Origin: Sulfuricurvum sp.
GTDB taxonomy: Bacteria; Campylobacterota; Campylobacteria; Campylobacterales; Sulfurimonadaceae
Assembly: GCA_014764075.1 (NCBI GenBank)
Contig: JACXUE010000036.1
Span: forward strand, 1-9,566
Length of the DNA stretch: 9,566 nt
Reading direction: 5' to 3'
Shown: piece after piece, positions 1 to 6,067 of the stretch
How positions within the stretch are numbered: the first letter of the stretch is position 1
How the letters are laid out: every line of letters begins with the position of its first letter
The notes under the pieces: generated by a model
What the model saw: only the letters and a program-made list of their open reading frames with translations
Databases searched by the model: none
Told to the model about the DNA's origin: nothing
Position numbers and translations under genes: made by a program

Positions 1-54
1 TTCCGAATCTCATGGAAAATATCCGTGTAATTCGGAAGAATTGTTTATAAACTT
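1..54. other. Unresolved left edge with inverted repeat and palindromes
   Basis: This stretch lies downstream of the HIT gene stop. It contains a perfect 8-bp inverted repeat, TTCCGAAT at 1-8 and ATTCGGAA at 30-37, separated by 21 bases. Two 10-bp palindromes follow, GTTTATAAAC at 43-52 and CTTTTAAAAG at 52-61, the second running into the HIT stop codon. Two plus-strand frames are open from the edge, ending at TAA 48-50 and TAA 56-58, so the tail of a convergent gene could end here. On the minus strand an ATG at 13-11 could start a next gene. Nothing in the window decides between these. The long loop and lack of an adjacent T-run make the repeat a poor classical terminator. Confidence 0.3.
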
Positions 55-411
55 TTAAAAGAAGTCCTTCGGATCCGCATCCGCAAAATGCCCCCAGCCG
101 AGCTTTGCTCCACCGAGGATGTGGAAGTGCAAATGCCCTACCTCTTGTCCTCCGTTTTCTCCGATGTTACTGATGATACGGTAACCGCTCTTTTTGATCC
201 CAACTGTTTCCGCAACTTCTTGCATAAACGTCGTCATTCGTCCCATTACATCCCCTGGAATGTCGTTAAAGCTTTGGTAATGCGCTTTTGGGATCGCTAA
301 CACGTGAATGGGTGCTTTAGGATTGATATCATGAAACGCATAGAATTCTTCGTTTTCGGCAACGGCATTAGAAGGGATCTCTTTGTTGACAATTTTGCAG
401 AAAATGCACAT
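55..411 (-). CDS. HIT-family (histidine triad) nucleotide-binding protein, Hint-like
   Basis: A small soluble protein of 118 residues, the usual length for the Hint branch of the histidine triad superfamily, whose members hydrolyse purine nucleoside phosphoramidates and related AMP conjugates. The signature His-x-His-x-His is at residues 93-97 (GHLHFHILGG), preceded by the conserved glycine-rich stretch NIGENGGQEVG. The N-terminus has the Cys-x-x-Cys pair (C2, C5) seen in zinc-binding Hint proteins, and H44 (PKAH) is in the usual place. The ATG at 411 is supported by an AGAGG ribosome site about 6 bases upstream on the minus strand. The gene is divergent from pheS, an arrangement I recall from Campylobacter. 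The physiological substrate cannot be told from sequence. The family call is secure; the specific function is not. Confidence 0.95.
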   Translation of the reverse strand: MCIFCKIVNKEIPSNAVAENEEFYAFHDINPKAPIHVLAIPKAHYQSFNDIPGDVMGRMTTFMQEVAETVGIKKSGYRIISNIGENGGQEVGHLHFHILGGAKLGWGHFADADPKDFF

Positions 412-433
412 TTTAAACCTCTTTTTTTATGCT

Positions 434-439
434 ATTGTA
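434..439 (-). promoter_or_regulatory. Candidate -10 box for the HIT gene
   Basis: Read on the minus strand, TGCTACAATAGC carries a TACAAT hexamer 22 bases before the HIT start codon. The spacing leaves a short leader holding the AGAGG ribosome site. There is no good -35 hexamer, which is usual for housekeeping promoters in Campylobacterota. The call rests on motif and position only. Confidence 0.5.
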
Positions 440-483
440 GCACATGGTTGATTGCTTGAAGCTATTTATAAAAGAGATTTGAC

Positions 484-489
484 TACAAT
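484..489 (+). promoter_or_regulatory. Candidate -10 box for the pheS-pheT-aroA-ispH operon
   Basis: TACAAT in an AT-rich context (TTTGACTACAATATAC) is the best sigma-70-type -10 box upstream of pheS. It would place the transcript start near 495 and give a leader of about 75 bases. An overlapping TATACT (489-494) or the TAAAGAT at 524-529 are alternatives. No -35 box is evident. Confidence 0.4.
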
Positions 490-557
490 ATACTCTAGAT
501 TGAAAGCCCTTTGGATTCAACGGTAAAGATATTTTTACGACTTTCATAAATTACAAC

Positions 558-561
558 GGAG
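558..561 (+). promoter_or_regulatory. Ribosome binding site selecting the TTG start of pheS
   Basis: GGAG ends 8 bases before the TTG at 570. No ATG lies at a comparable distance and the next in-frame ATG (660) would remove 30 residues of the N-terminal helical domain. This site therefore decides the start. Confidence 0.75.
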
Positions 562-569
562 ACGCTATT

Positions 570-1562
570 TTGCAAGAGTGGTACGACGCTATAAAATCGG
601 CCGAAACGATTGATAAAATCGAAGAGATTAGAATTGCTATTTTCGGAAAAAAAGGGATTATGAACGCTGAGTTCGCCCGCATGAAAGATCTTCCAGATGC
701 AGAAAAAGGCTCATTTGCCAAAGAATTGAATATCCATAAAGAGGGGCTGAACGCGTTATTGGTTGATCGAAAACTCTTTTTGGCGATGGAACATCTCCAA
801 GCAACAATGAAAGCGGAGGCGATCGATGTGAGCTTGTTTTCACCGATTAGCGAGCGCGGGTCATTGCACCCTGTTATGGAGACGATGGACCGAATTGTCG
901 AGTATTTTGTGGCGATGAATTTTTCGGTCAAAACGGGACCGATGGTAGAGGATGATTTCCATAATTTCGAAGCGTTGAATCTGCCAAAGTACCATCCGGC
1001 ACGTGACATGCAGGATACCTTTTATTTTAAGGATTCGATGTTACTCCGAACCCATACCTCTCCGGTGCAAATCCGTACCATGTTGAGCCAAAAACCGCCG
1101 ATTCGAATGATTGCTCCTGGGGCTGTTTTCCGTCGTGATTATGATATCACCCACACTCCGATGTTTCATCAGGTGGAGGGGCTGGTAGTCGAGGAAGCAG
1201 GGAAAGTCTCTTTTGCGAATCTCAAGTTTATCCTTGAAGATTTTCTTAAAACGATGTTCGGGGATGTCGACGTTCGTTTTCGTCCAAGTTTTTTCCCATT
1301 TACGGAACCATCTGCCGAAGTGGATATTAGTTGTATCTTCTGCGGCGGGGAAGGGTGCCGTGTATGCTCAAAAACCGGTTGGCTTGAAGTTTTGGGATGC
1401 GGCATCGTTGATCCAAATGTATTCAAAGCGGTCGCTTATGAGCAGGTTAGCGGATACGCGTTCGGACTAGGGGTTGAACGTTTCGCGATGTTGATTCACC
1501 GTATTGGTGATTTGCGCTCATTGTTTGAGGGAGATACGAGATTATTGGAGCAGTTTAGATGA
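570..1562 (+). CDS. pheS: Phenylalanine--tRNA ligase alpha subunit
   Basis: Catalytic subunit of the alpha2-beta2 phenylalanyl-tRNA synthetase, which activates phenylalanine with ATP and charges tRNA-Phe in the cytoplasm. The 330 residues match the family length. Residues 1-90 are the helical tRNA-contacting arm; the class II catalytic core follows. Motif 2 is visible at 184-204 (GAVFRRDYDITHTPMFHQVEG) with its F-R-x-D core, and motif 3 at 295-307 with GLGVERF. The segment FRPSFFPFTEPSAEVDI (237-253) and the CxxC...CxxC cluster at C255, C258, C263 and C266 are typical PheS features. Translation starts at TTG, chosen for the GGAG site 8 bases upstream and the full-length N-terminus. The gene is first in a tightly packed operon and its TGA overlaps the pheT ATG by 4 bases. 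Confidence 0.98.
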   Translation: MQEWYDAIKSAETIDKIEEIRIAIFGKKGIMNAEFARMKDLPDAEKGSFAKELNIHKEGLNALLVDRKLFLAMEHLQATMKAEAIDVSLFSPISERGSLHPVMETMDRIVEYFVAMNFSVKTGPMVEDDFHNFEALNLPKYHPARDMQDTFYFKDSMLLRTHTSPVQIRTMLSQKPPIRMIAPGAVFRRDYDITHTPMFHQVEGLVVEEAGKVSFANLKFILEDFLKTMFGDVDVRFRPSFFPFTEPSAEVDISCIFCGGEGCRVCSKTGWLEVLGCGIVDPNVFKAVAYEQVSGYAFGLGVERFAMLIHRIGDLRSLFEGDTRLLEQFR

Positions 1563-3889
1563 TCGTTACAAAAAATTGGTTAAATGAGTGGATCGATCTG
1601 GACGGAATCAGTGCCGAAGAGTTGTGTAAAACGTTTAATGCGATCGGGTTGGAAGTGGATTCCCATGAAACAATTCGCGTTGCGGACGGTGTGGTGGTCG
1701 GATTTGTCGATGCGTGTGAAAAACATCCCGACGCCGATAAGCTCAATGTCTGTCAAGTAAACGTCGGCAGTGAAGTACGTCAAATTGTCTGTGGTGCGTC
1801 GAATGTTCGTGCAGGGATATATATCGCTTTGGCAACCATTGGTACGGAACTCCCCGGCGGATTGAAGATCAAGGAGGCTTCACTTCGCGGTGTCAAATCG
1901 CATGGGATGATCTGCTCTGCCAAAGAGATTGGTTTGCCGAGTGTGGGAGAGGGGATTATGATCCTCGATTCGAGCATAGGTGAGCTGGTATTGGGGAAAA
2001 ATCTGAACGAATATGCCGTATTTAACGACGACGTGATCGAAATTGAGCTCACTGCTAATCGCGGAGATTGTCTCAGTATCCATGGCGTCGCACGAGATTT
2101 GCGGGCGGCACTCTTGCGTCCGCTTCGTGAATTGAGCTACAAAGAGAAGCTGGACGGACGTCTTGGAATAGGACGAATTTTACAACTTCATCATACCGAA
2201 ACGTACAATACCGATTTGCTCTTTGGCGCCGTTGATGTTAAAGGATTGAATATTCCGTTTCGTATTGCTTTGCGTCTAGCGATTATTGATGGGAATCACA
2301 CCAATCCAGTTGATGCTCTGCTGGCATACGCCACTCACAGCACCGGTGTAATCCTTAGAGCATATCCGTTTGAGGCATTCAATAATATCGAAAATAAAGG
2401 GATTGTCACCCTACAAAACGATGAAAACGGTTATGCCGCATTGTATGGCAAAGAGAAAGTCTCCATCATCGGCGTCTCACAAGAAAAAGAGGCGCATTTT
2501 TCTGCGAATGAGGGATTAGCGGTAATCGAGGCGAGCTATATTCCCCCTGAGATCATTGCCAAAATGATGGGTGATAAAAAAGTAGCGAGCTGTCCGCACT
2601 ATTATCGCTCCTCACGTGGAAGCGAGCCTTCCATCGAGATGGGGATTCGATACGTTTCTATGCTGTTTGAACACTATTCGCCGTCTCAAGTATACGGTGG
2701 AAATTTGGAACTGACAACGTCGCACGAAGAGCGGATTATTAGTATGGCGGAAGAGGAGTTTGAATCGTTCATCGGACTCAAAATCGATAAAACCCGTATC
2801 ACGCAAATTTTCAAAAATCTAGGAATGGATATCGGCAAAACCAAAGGATCGACCTTCGCGATTACGGTTCCTAAATTTCGTCATGATATCGTGAACAAAC
2901 AAGACATCGTTGAAGAGGTCGTTCGTATTGTCGGCATCGATAATATCCCATCAAAACCGCTTGTTTTCGCTGAAGCGAATCAAATGTCTGATGATCTTAG
3001 AGAATACCGCAAGACACGAGAATACCGTCACCGCGCGGCACAAAGCGGGTTTTACGAATCGGTTCATTTTGTTTTTAATGAACGGCTTCAGCTTGAAAAA
3101 TACGGTTTTCTCTGTGTGGATCACGAAAAAGAGCTTCTCAACCCGATTACGGCGACATTCGATACTTTGCGTCCGACTTTGTTGATGGGACTTTTAAACT
3201 CCGCATCGGCAAATGTCAAAGTGAATCAGAAAAAGATCGCTTTGTTTGAAGCGGGGATGGTATTTGATATTGAACGTCGCGAATCGAAACGGCTTGGATT
3301 TATCGTTTCGGGTCCCATGGAGAGTGAAAAAATCTCCAATGCCGGAAAACCTGCATCCATTGATTTTGCGGCATTTGTCAAATTGATCGGTAATGTTGCC
3401 GGAAGCTTTGAGTTGGTAAGCCATACGCCGGTGCACACTTTGGCACATCCGTATGTGTGCGCCAAAGTGATGATTGATGGTGTAGAGGCGGGGGAAATTT
3501 TCCGTCTCCATCCTCAGGTAGAAGAGGAGTTTGATCTTCCTCAAGCGTTCATGTGCGAACTCAAAATCGATTGTTTGCCATATGGGATTGTTCAAGCAAA
3601 ACCGTACTCTAAATTCCAAGCCTCTTTGAGAGATTTGAGTATTTTGATCTCTAGAGAGATGAGTTATGAGACGATCAAAGCGGTTATTGAAAAACACCGC
3701 TCGGCTCAAGTTCAACGTTTTTATCCGGTAGACCGCTATGTCTCTGAAAGTTTAGGGGATCAGATGAGTCTGACGCTCCGTTTTGTCCTTCAATCCGAGG
3801 AAAAAACACTCGATGATGAGGATATTACAACGGCAATGGAATCGATTTTGAACGGACTCAAAGAAGAACTTGGAGCGAATTTACGATGA
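1559..3889 (+). CDS. pheT: Phenylalanine--tRNA ligase beta subunit
   Basis: Non-catalytic beta subunit of phenylalanyl-tRNA synthetase; it binds tRNA and, in most bacteria, hydrolyses mischarged Tyr-tRNA-Phe. At 776 residues it is slightly shorter than the E. coli protein. In order: an N-terminal segment; an OB-fold tRNA-binding domain at about 40-150 (HPDADKLNVCQV, RGVKSHGMICS); the B3/B4 editing domain at about 210-380; a B5 domain at about 385-462 (PKFRHDIVNKQDIVEEVVRI); the catalytic-like core at about 475-680; and a C-terminal ferredoxin-fold anticodon-binding domain at about 683-776 (SLRDLSILI). The B3/B4 region is odd: the usual GQPxHAFD and HTDAS signatures cannot be seen, though the glutamate of the LECA-like strand remains (E324, VIEASY). 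A GGAG site 8 bases before the ATG and ATGA overlaps at both ends imply coupled translation with pheS and aroA. Confidence 0.97.
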   Translation: MIVTKNWLNEWIDLDGISAEELCKTFNAIGLEVDSHETIRVADGVVVGFVDACEKHPDADKLNVCQVNVGSEVRQIVCGASNVRAGIYIALATIGTELPGGLKIKEASLRGVKSHGMICSAKEIGLPSVGEGIMILDSSIGELVLGKNLNEYAVFNDDVIEIELTANRGDCLSIHGVARDLRAALLRPLRELSYKEKLDGRLGIGRILQLHHTETYNTDLLFGAVDVKGLNIPFRIALRLAIIDGNHTNPVDALLAYATHSTGVILRAYPFEAFNNIENKGIVTLQNDENGYAALYGKEKVSIIGVSQEKEAHFSANEGLAVIEASYIPPEIIAKMMGDKKVASCPHYYRSSRGSEPSIEMGIRYVSMLFEHYSPSQVYGGNLELTTSHEERIISMAEEEFESFIGLKIDKTRITQIFKNLGMDIGKTKGSTFAITVPKFRHDIVNKQDIVEEVVRIVGIDNIPSKPLVFAEANQMSDDLREYRKTREYRHRAAQSGFYESVHFVFNERLQLEKYGFLCVDHEKELLNPITATFDTLRPTLLMGLLNSASANVKVNQKKIALFEAGMVFDIERRESKRLGFIVSGPMESEKISNAGKPASIDFAAFVKLIGNVAGSFELVSHTPVHTLAHPYVCAKVMIDGVEAGEIFRLHPQVEEEFDLPQAFMCELKIDCLPYGIVQAKPYSKFQASLRDLSILISREMSYETIKAVIEKHRSAQVQRFYPVDRYVSESLGDQMSLTLRFVLQSEEKTLDDEDITTAMESILNGLKEELGANLR

Positions 3890-5163
3890 TTTCTGTCAAG
3901 GTTTATCCTGCGCAAACGTTTGCGTTTCGAAGCGATGCCATCGCGCCGGACAAATCGATCTCTCATCGATGTGCGATGTTTGCGGTTTTGGCAGAGGGGG
4001 AGAGTCGGGTAGAGAACTTTCTCCGCGCAGAAGATACCCTTAATACCCTCAAAATCGTCGGTCATTTAGGTGCGGAGATCGTTGATGAGGGATCCGTTAT
4101 CACCATTCGCTCCAACGGTATCAAAGAGACCTCAGAGATCCTAGATTGTGGCAACTCCGGTACGGGGATGAGACTGTTGTGCGGTCTTTTGAGTTCTGCC
4201 GAGGGACATTTTGTTTTGACGGGTGATGAGTATCTCAAGCGCCGCCCGATGAAACGGGTGACACAGCCGCTTCGCTCCATCGGAGCCAAACTCGACGGAC
4301 GCAATAACGGTGATTTGGCCCCGCTTTCTATTCGAGGCGCTTCGCTTAAATCATTCGATTATACCTCGCCGGTTGCTTCAGCGCAGGTCAAAAGTGCGAT
4401 GATGCTCGCAGCGCTTCGTTCAGATGATGTTTGTAAGTTTCGCGAGCCGGAACTCAGCCGAGACCATACCGAACGGATGCTTCGCGGAATGGGGGCGCGC
4501 GTTGAAATTAATGGTCTTGAAACCAAGATTTGGCCGTTGAAAAAACCGCTTAAACCGCTCGATATTCGTGTTCCTGCTGACCCCTCGAGTGCTTTTTTCT
4601 TTGCCGTTGCAGCTGCGATTACACCGAACGCGTCGGCAGTGATTGAGGGGGTAACGTTGAATCCGACTCGTATCGAGGCATTCAAAGTATTGGAACGTAT
4701 GGGGGCAAAGATTACCTATACCCTCACCGATGAGCGGTATGAGCCGATCGGGACGATTCGGATCGAACATGCACCCCTAAATGCCGTAACGGTTGAAGAG
4801 AACATCGCTTGGCTGATCGATGAACTTCCGGCTCTCTCTATCGCAATGGCGTGTGCCGAGGGGAAAAGCATCATTAAAAATGCCGAAGAGCTACGGGTCA
4901 AAGAGTCTGATCGGATCAAAACGGTGGTGAACAATTTGAACCTCTGTGGCATCGAGACCGAAGAGTATCCGGACGGTTACGCCGTAGTCGGTGGAGAATT
5001 GAAGTTGGCCGTAGTGAACAGTTGCGGAGATCATCGTATCGCGATGAGTTTTTCGATTGCTGGACTTCGTTGCGGTATGGAAGTAGAAGATGTCGAGTGT
5101 ATCAATACCTCATTTCCGAACTTTTTTGAACTTTTAAGCAGTTGTACCAAGGTTGAGAGATGA
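3886..5163 (+). CDS. aroA: 3-phosphoshikimate 1-carboxyvinyltransferase (EPSP synthase)
   Basis: Sixth step of the shikimate pathway: transfers the enolpyruvyl group of PEP to shikimate-3-phosphate, leading to chorismate and the aromatic amino acids. The 425 residues match the family. Substrate-binding and catalytic motifs are all present: PDKSISHR at 21-28 (K23, S24, R28), NSGTGMR at 90-96, RRPMKRV at 119-125, SAQVKSA at 165-171, D312 in IDELPAL, KESDRI at 339-344 and GDHRIAM at 381-387. SAQxK, NPTR (259-262) and RDH (192-194) resemble class II rather than class I EPSP synthases, while the glycine of NSGTG is retained as in ordinary enzymes. The start overlaps the pheT stop (ATGA) with GGAG 10 bases upstream. 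Pairing with pheST puts phenylalanine precursor supply and tRNA charging on one transcript. Confidence 0.98.
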   Translation: MISVKVYPAQTFAFRSDAIAPDKSISHRCAMFAVLAEGESRVENFLRAEDTLNTLKIVGHLGAEIVDEGSVITIRSNGIKETSEILDCGNSGTGMRLLCGLLSSAEGHFVLTGDEYLKRRPMKRVTQPLRSIGAKLDGRNNGDLAPLSIRGASLKSFDYTSPVASAQVKSAMMLAALRSDDVCKFREPELSRDHTERMLRGMGARVEINGLETKIWPLKKPLKPLDIRVPADPSSAFFFAVAAAITPNASAVIEGVTLNPTRIEAFKVLERMGAKITYTLTDERYEPIGTIRIEHAPLNAVTVEENIAWLIDELPALSIAMACAEGKSIIKNAEELRVKESDRIKTVVNNLNLCGIETEEYPDGYAVVGGELKLAVVNSCGDHRIAMSFSIAGLRCGMEVEDVECINTSFPNFFELLSSCTKVER

Positions 5164-5993
5164 AAATTGAGTTAGCAGAGAGCTACGGCTTTTGTTTTGG
5201 AGTTAAACGGGCAATCAAGATTGCCGAGGAGAACCGCAATTCCGCAACTTATGGACCACTCATTCATAACGCCAACGAGATCGCCCGATTAAAAAACGAT
5301 TTCAACGTTGCATTGAGTGAAAATCTCGATACATTTAAAGCCGGAGAGACGGCTGTGATCCGTACCCACGGGATCCCCAAACAGGAACTCGCTCTTTTGC
5401 ACGAGCGACAAGTGAATGTCGTCGACGCAACGTGTCCCTACGTGACGAAACCGCAGCAAATTTGTGAGGAGATGTCTGCACAAGGGTACGATATTATCAT
5501 TTTCGGTGATGAATCGCACCCAGAGATAAAAGGGGTAAAAAGCTATGCAAATGATCACGCTTACGTTGTTAACACCCCTGAAGAGATTGATGGTTTAAAA
5601 CTGCGTGAAAAAGTGGCGACAGTGGCTCAAACGACCCGTAAGATCGAAGAGTATCGGCAGATCGTAGGCAAATTAATGGCAAAGCATAAAGAAGTTCGCG
5701 TTTTTAATACCATCTGTAACGCGACGTTTGATAACCAAGATGCAGTCCGAGAGTTGGCGCAAAAAGCGGATGTTATGATTATTATTGGGGGAAAAAATTC
5801 ATCTAACACCAAACAGCTGCATTCGATTGCCCAACAATACTGTCCCGATAGCTATCATATCGAAAGCCAAGACGATTTGAAAAAAGAGTGGTTTGATCAG
5901 AAAGAATTGTGTGGAATTAGTGCCGGTGCATCCACTCCTGATTGGATTATTGACGATGTAGTTTCCAAAATACATGTCCTTAAAACCCCCTAA
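5160..5993 (+). CDS. ispH: 4-hydroxy-3-methylbut-2-enyl diphosphate reductase
   Basis: Last enzyme of the MEP isoprenoid pathway; an iron-sulfur reductase turning HMBPP into IPP and DMAPP. The 277 residues fall within the short bacterial form. The three cluster-binding cysteines are present at C12 (GFCFGV), C92 (ATCPYV) and C186 (NTICNAT). Substrate-site residues are visible as H36 (PLIHN), H70 (RTHGIP), H120 and E122 (ESHPE), T158 (AQTT), the KNSSNTKQL stretch at 212-220 and S258 in GISAGASTPDWI. The ATG lies in an ATGA overlap with the aroA stop, with AAGG at 5149-5152 as ribosome site. It is the last gene of the coupled run. No obvious terminator follows, so transcripts may continue into rpsA. 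The older symbol is lytB. Confidence 0.98.
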   Translation: MKIELAESYGFCFGVKRAIKIAEENRNSATYGPLIHNANEIARLKNDFNVALSENLDTFKAGETAVIRTHGIPKQELALLHERQVNVVDATCPYVTKPQQICEEMSAQGYDIIIFGDESHPEIKGVKSYANDHAYVVNTPEEIDGLKLREKVATVAQTTRKIEEYRQIVGKLMAKHKEVRVFNTICNATFDNQDAVRELAQKADVMIIIGGKNSSNTKQLHSIAQQYCPDSYHIESQDDLKKEWFDQKELCGISAGASTPDWIIDDVVSKIHVLKTP

Positions 5994-6031
5994 ATCACTT
6001 TAATATAAATCTAAATCAAGCATTTTTTCGC

Positions 6032-6037
6032 TATAAT
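6032..6037 (+). promoter_or_regulatory. -10 box of the rpsA promoter
   Basis: A perfect TATAAT sits in the ispH-rpsA gap, preceded by a run of six T at 6023-6028 (CATTTTTTCGCTATAATC). A T-rich stretch upstream of a strong -10 box with no -35 hexamer is the usual form of sigma-70-type promoters in Campylobacterota. Transcription would start near 6044, leaving a leader of about 24 bases. This is the strongest promoter-like signal in the window, fitting the high expression expected of S1. Confidence 0.75.
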
Positions 6038-6055
6038 CAGCCAATTTTTAGTTAC

Positions 6056-6060
6056 AAGGG
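6056..6060 (+). promoter_or_regulatory. Ribosome binding site of rpsA
   Basis: AAGGG ends 7 bases before the ATG at 6068, within a short and otherwise AT-rich leader. Confidence 0.6.
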
Positions 6061-6067
6061 ATTAGGT

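Larger units (their letters stand above)
412..569. promoter_or_regulatory. Divergent intergenic region between HIT gene and pheS
   Basis: This 158-bp AT-rich spacer must hold promoters for both directions. It contains a minus-strand TACAAT (439-434) and a plus-strand TACAAT (484-489). Between the latter and pheS there are two small inverted repeats: TTGAA/TTCAA at 500-520 with an inner CC/GG pair, and GTAAA/TTTAC at 523-538. I found no phenylalanine-rich leader peptide, no T-box-like feature and no hairpin followed by a strong T-run, so classical pheST attenuation is not supported. Confidence 0.5.

Noticed and set aside
412..569. Phenylalanine leader peptide or T-box upstream of pheS
   Set aside because: No short frame with Phe codons, no T-box core and no terminator/antiterminator pair with a T-run could be found.
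3194..3715. 173-codon minus-strand open frame inside pheT
   Set aside because: It is opposite a conserved coding region, its product looks like no known family and it has no supporting ribosome site or gap in the sense gene.
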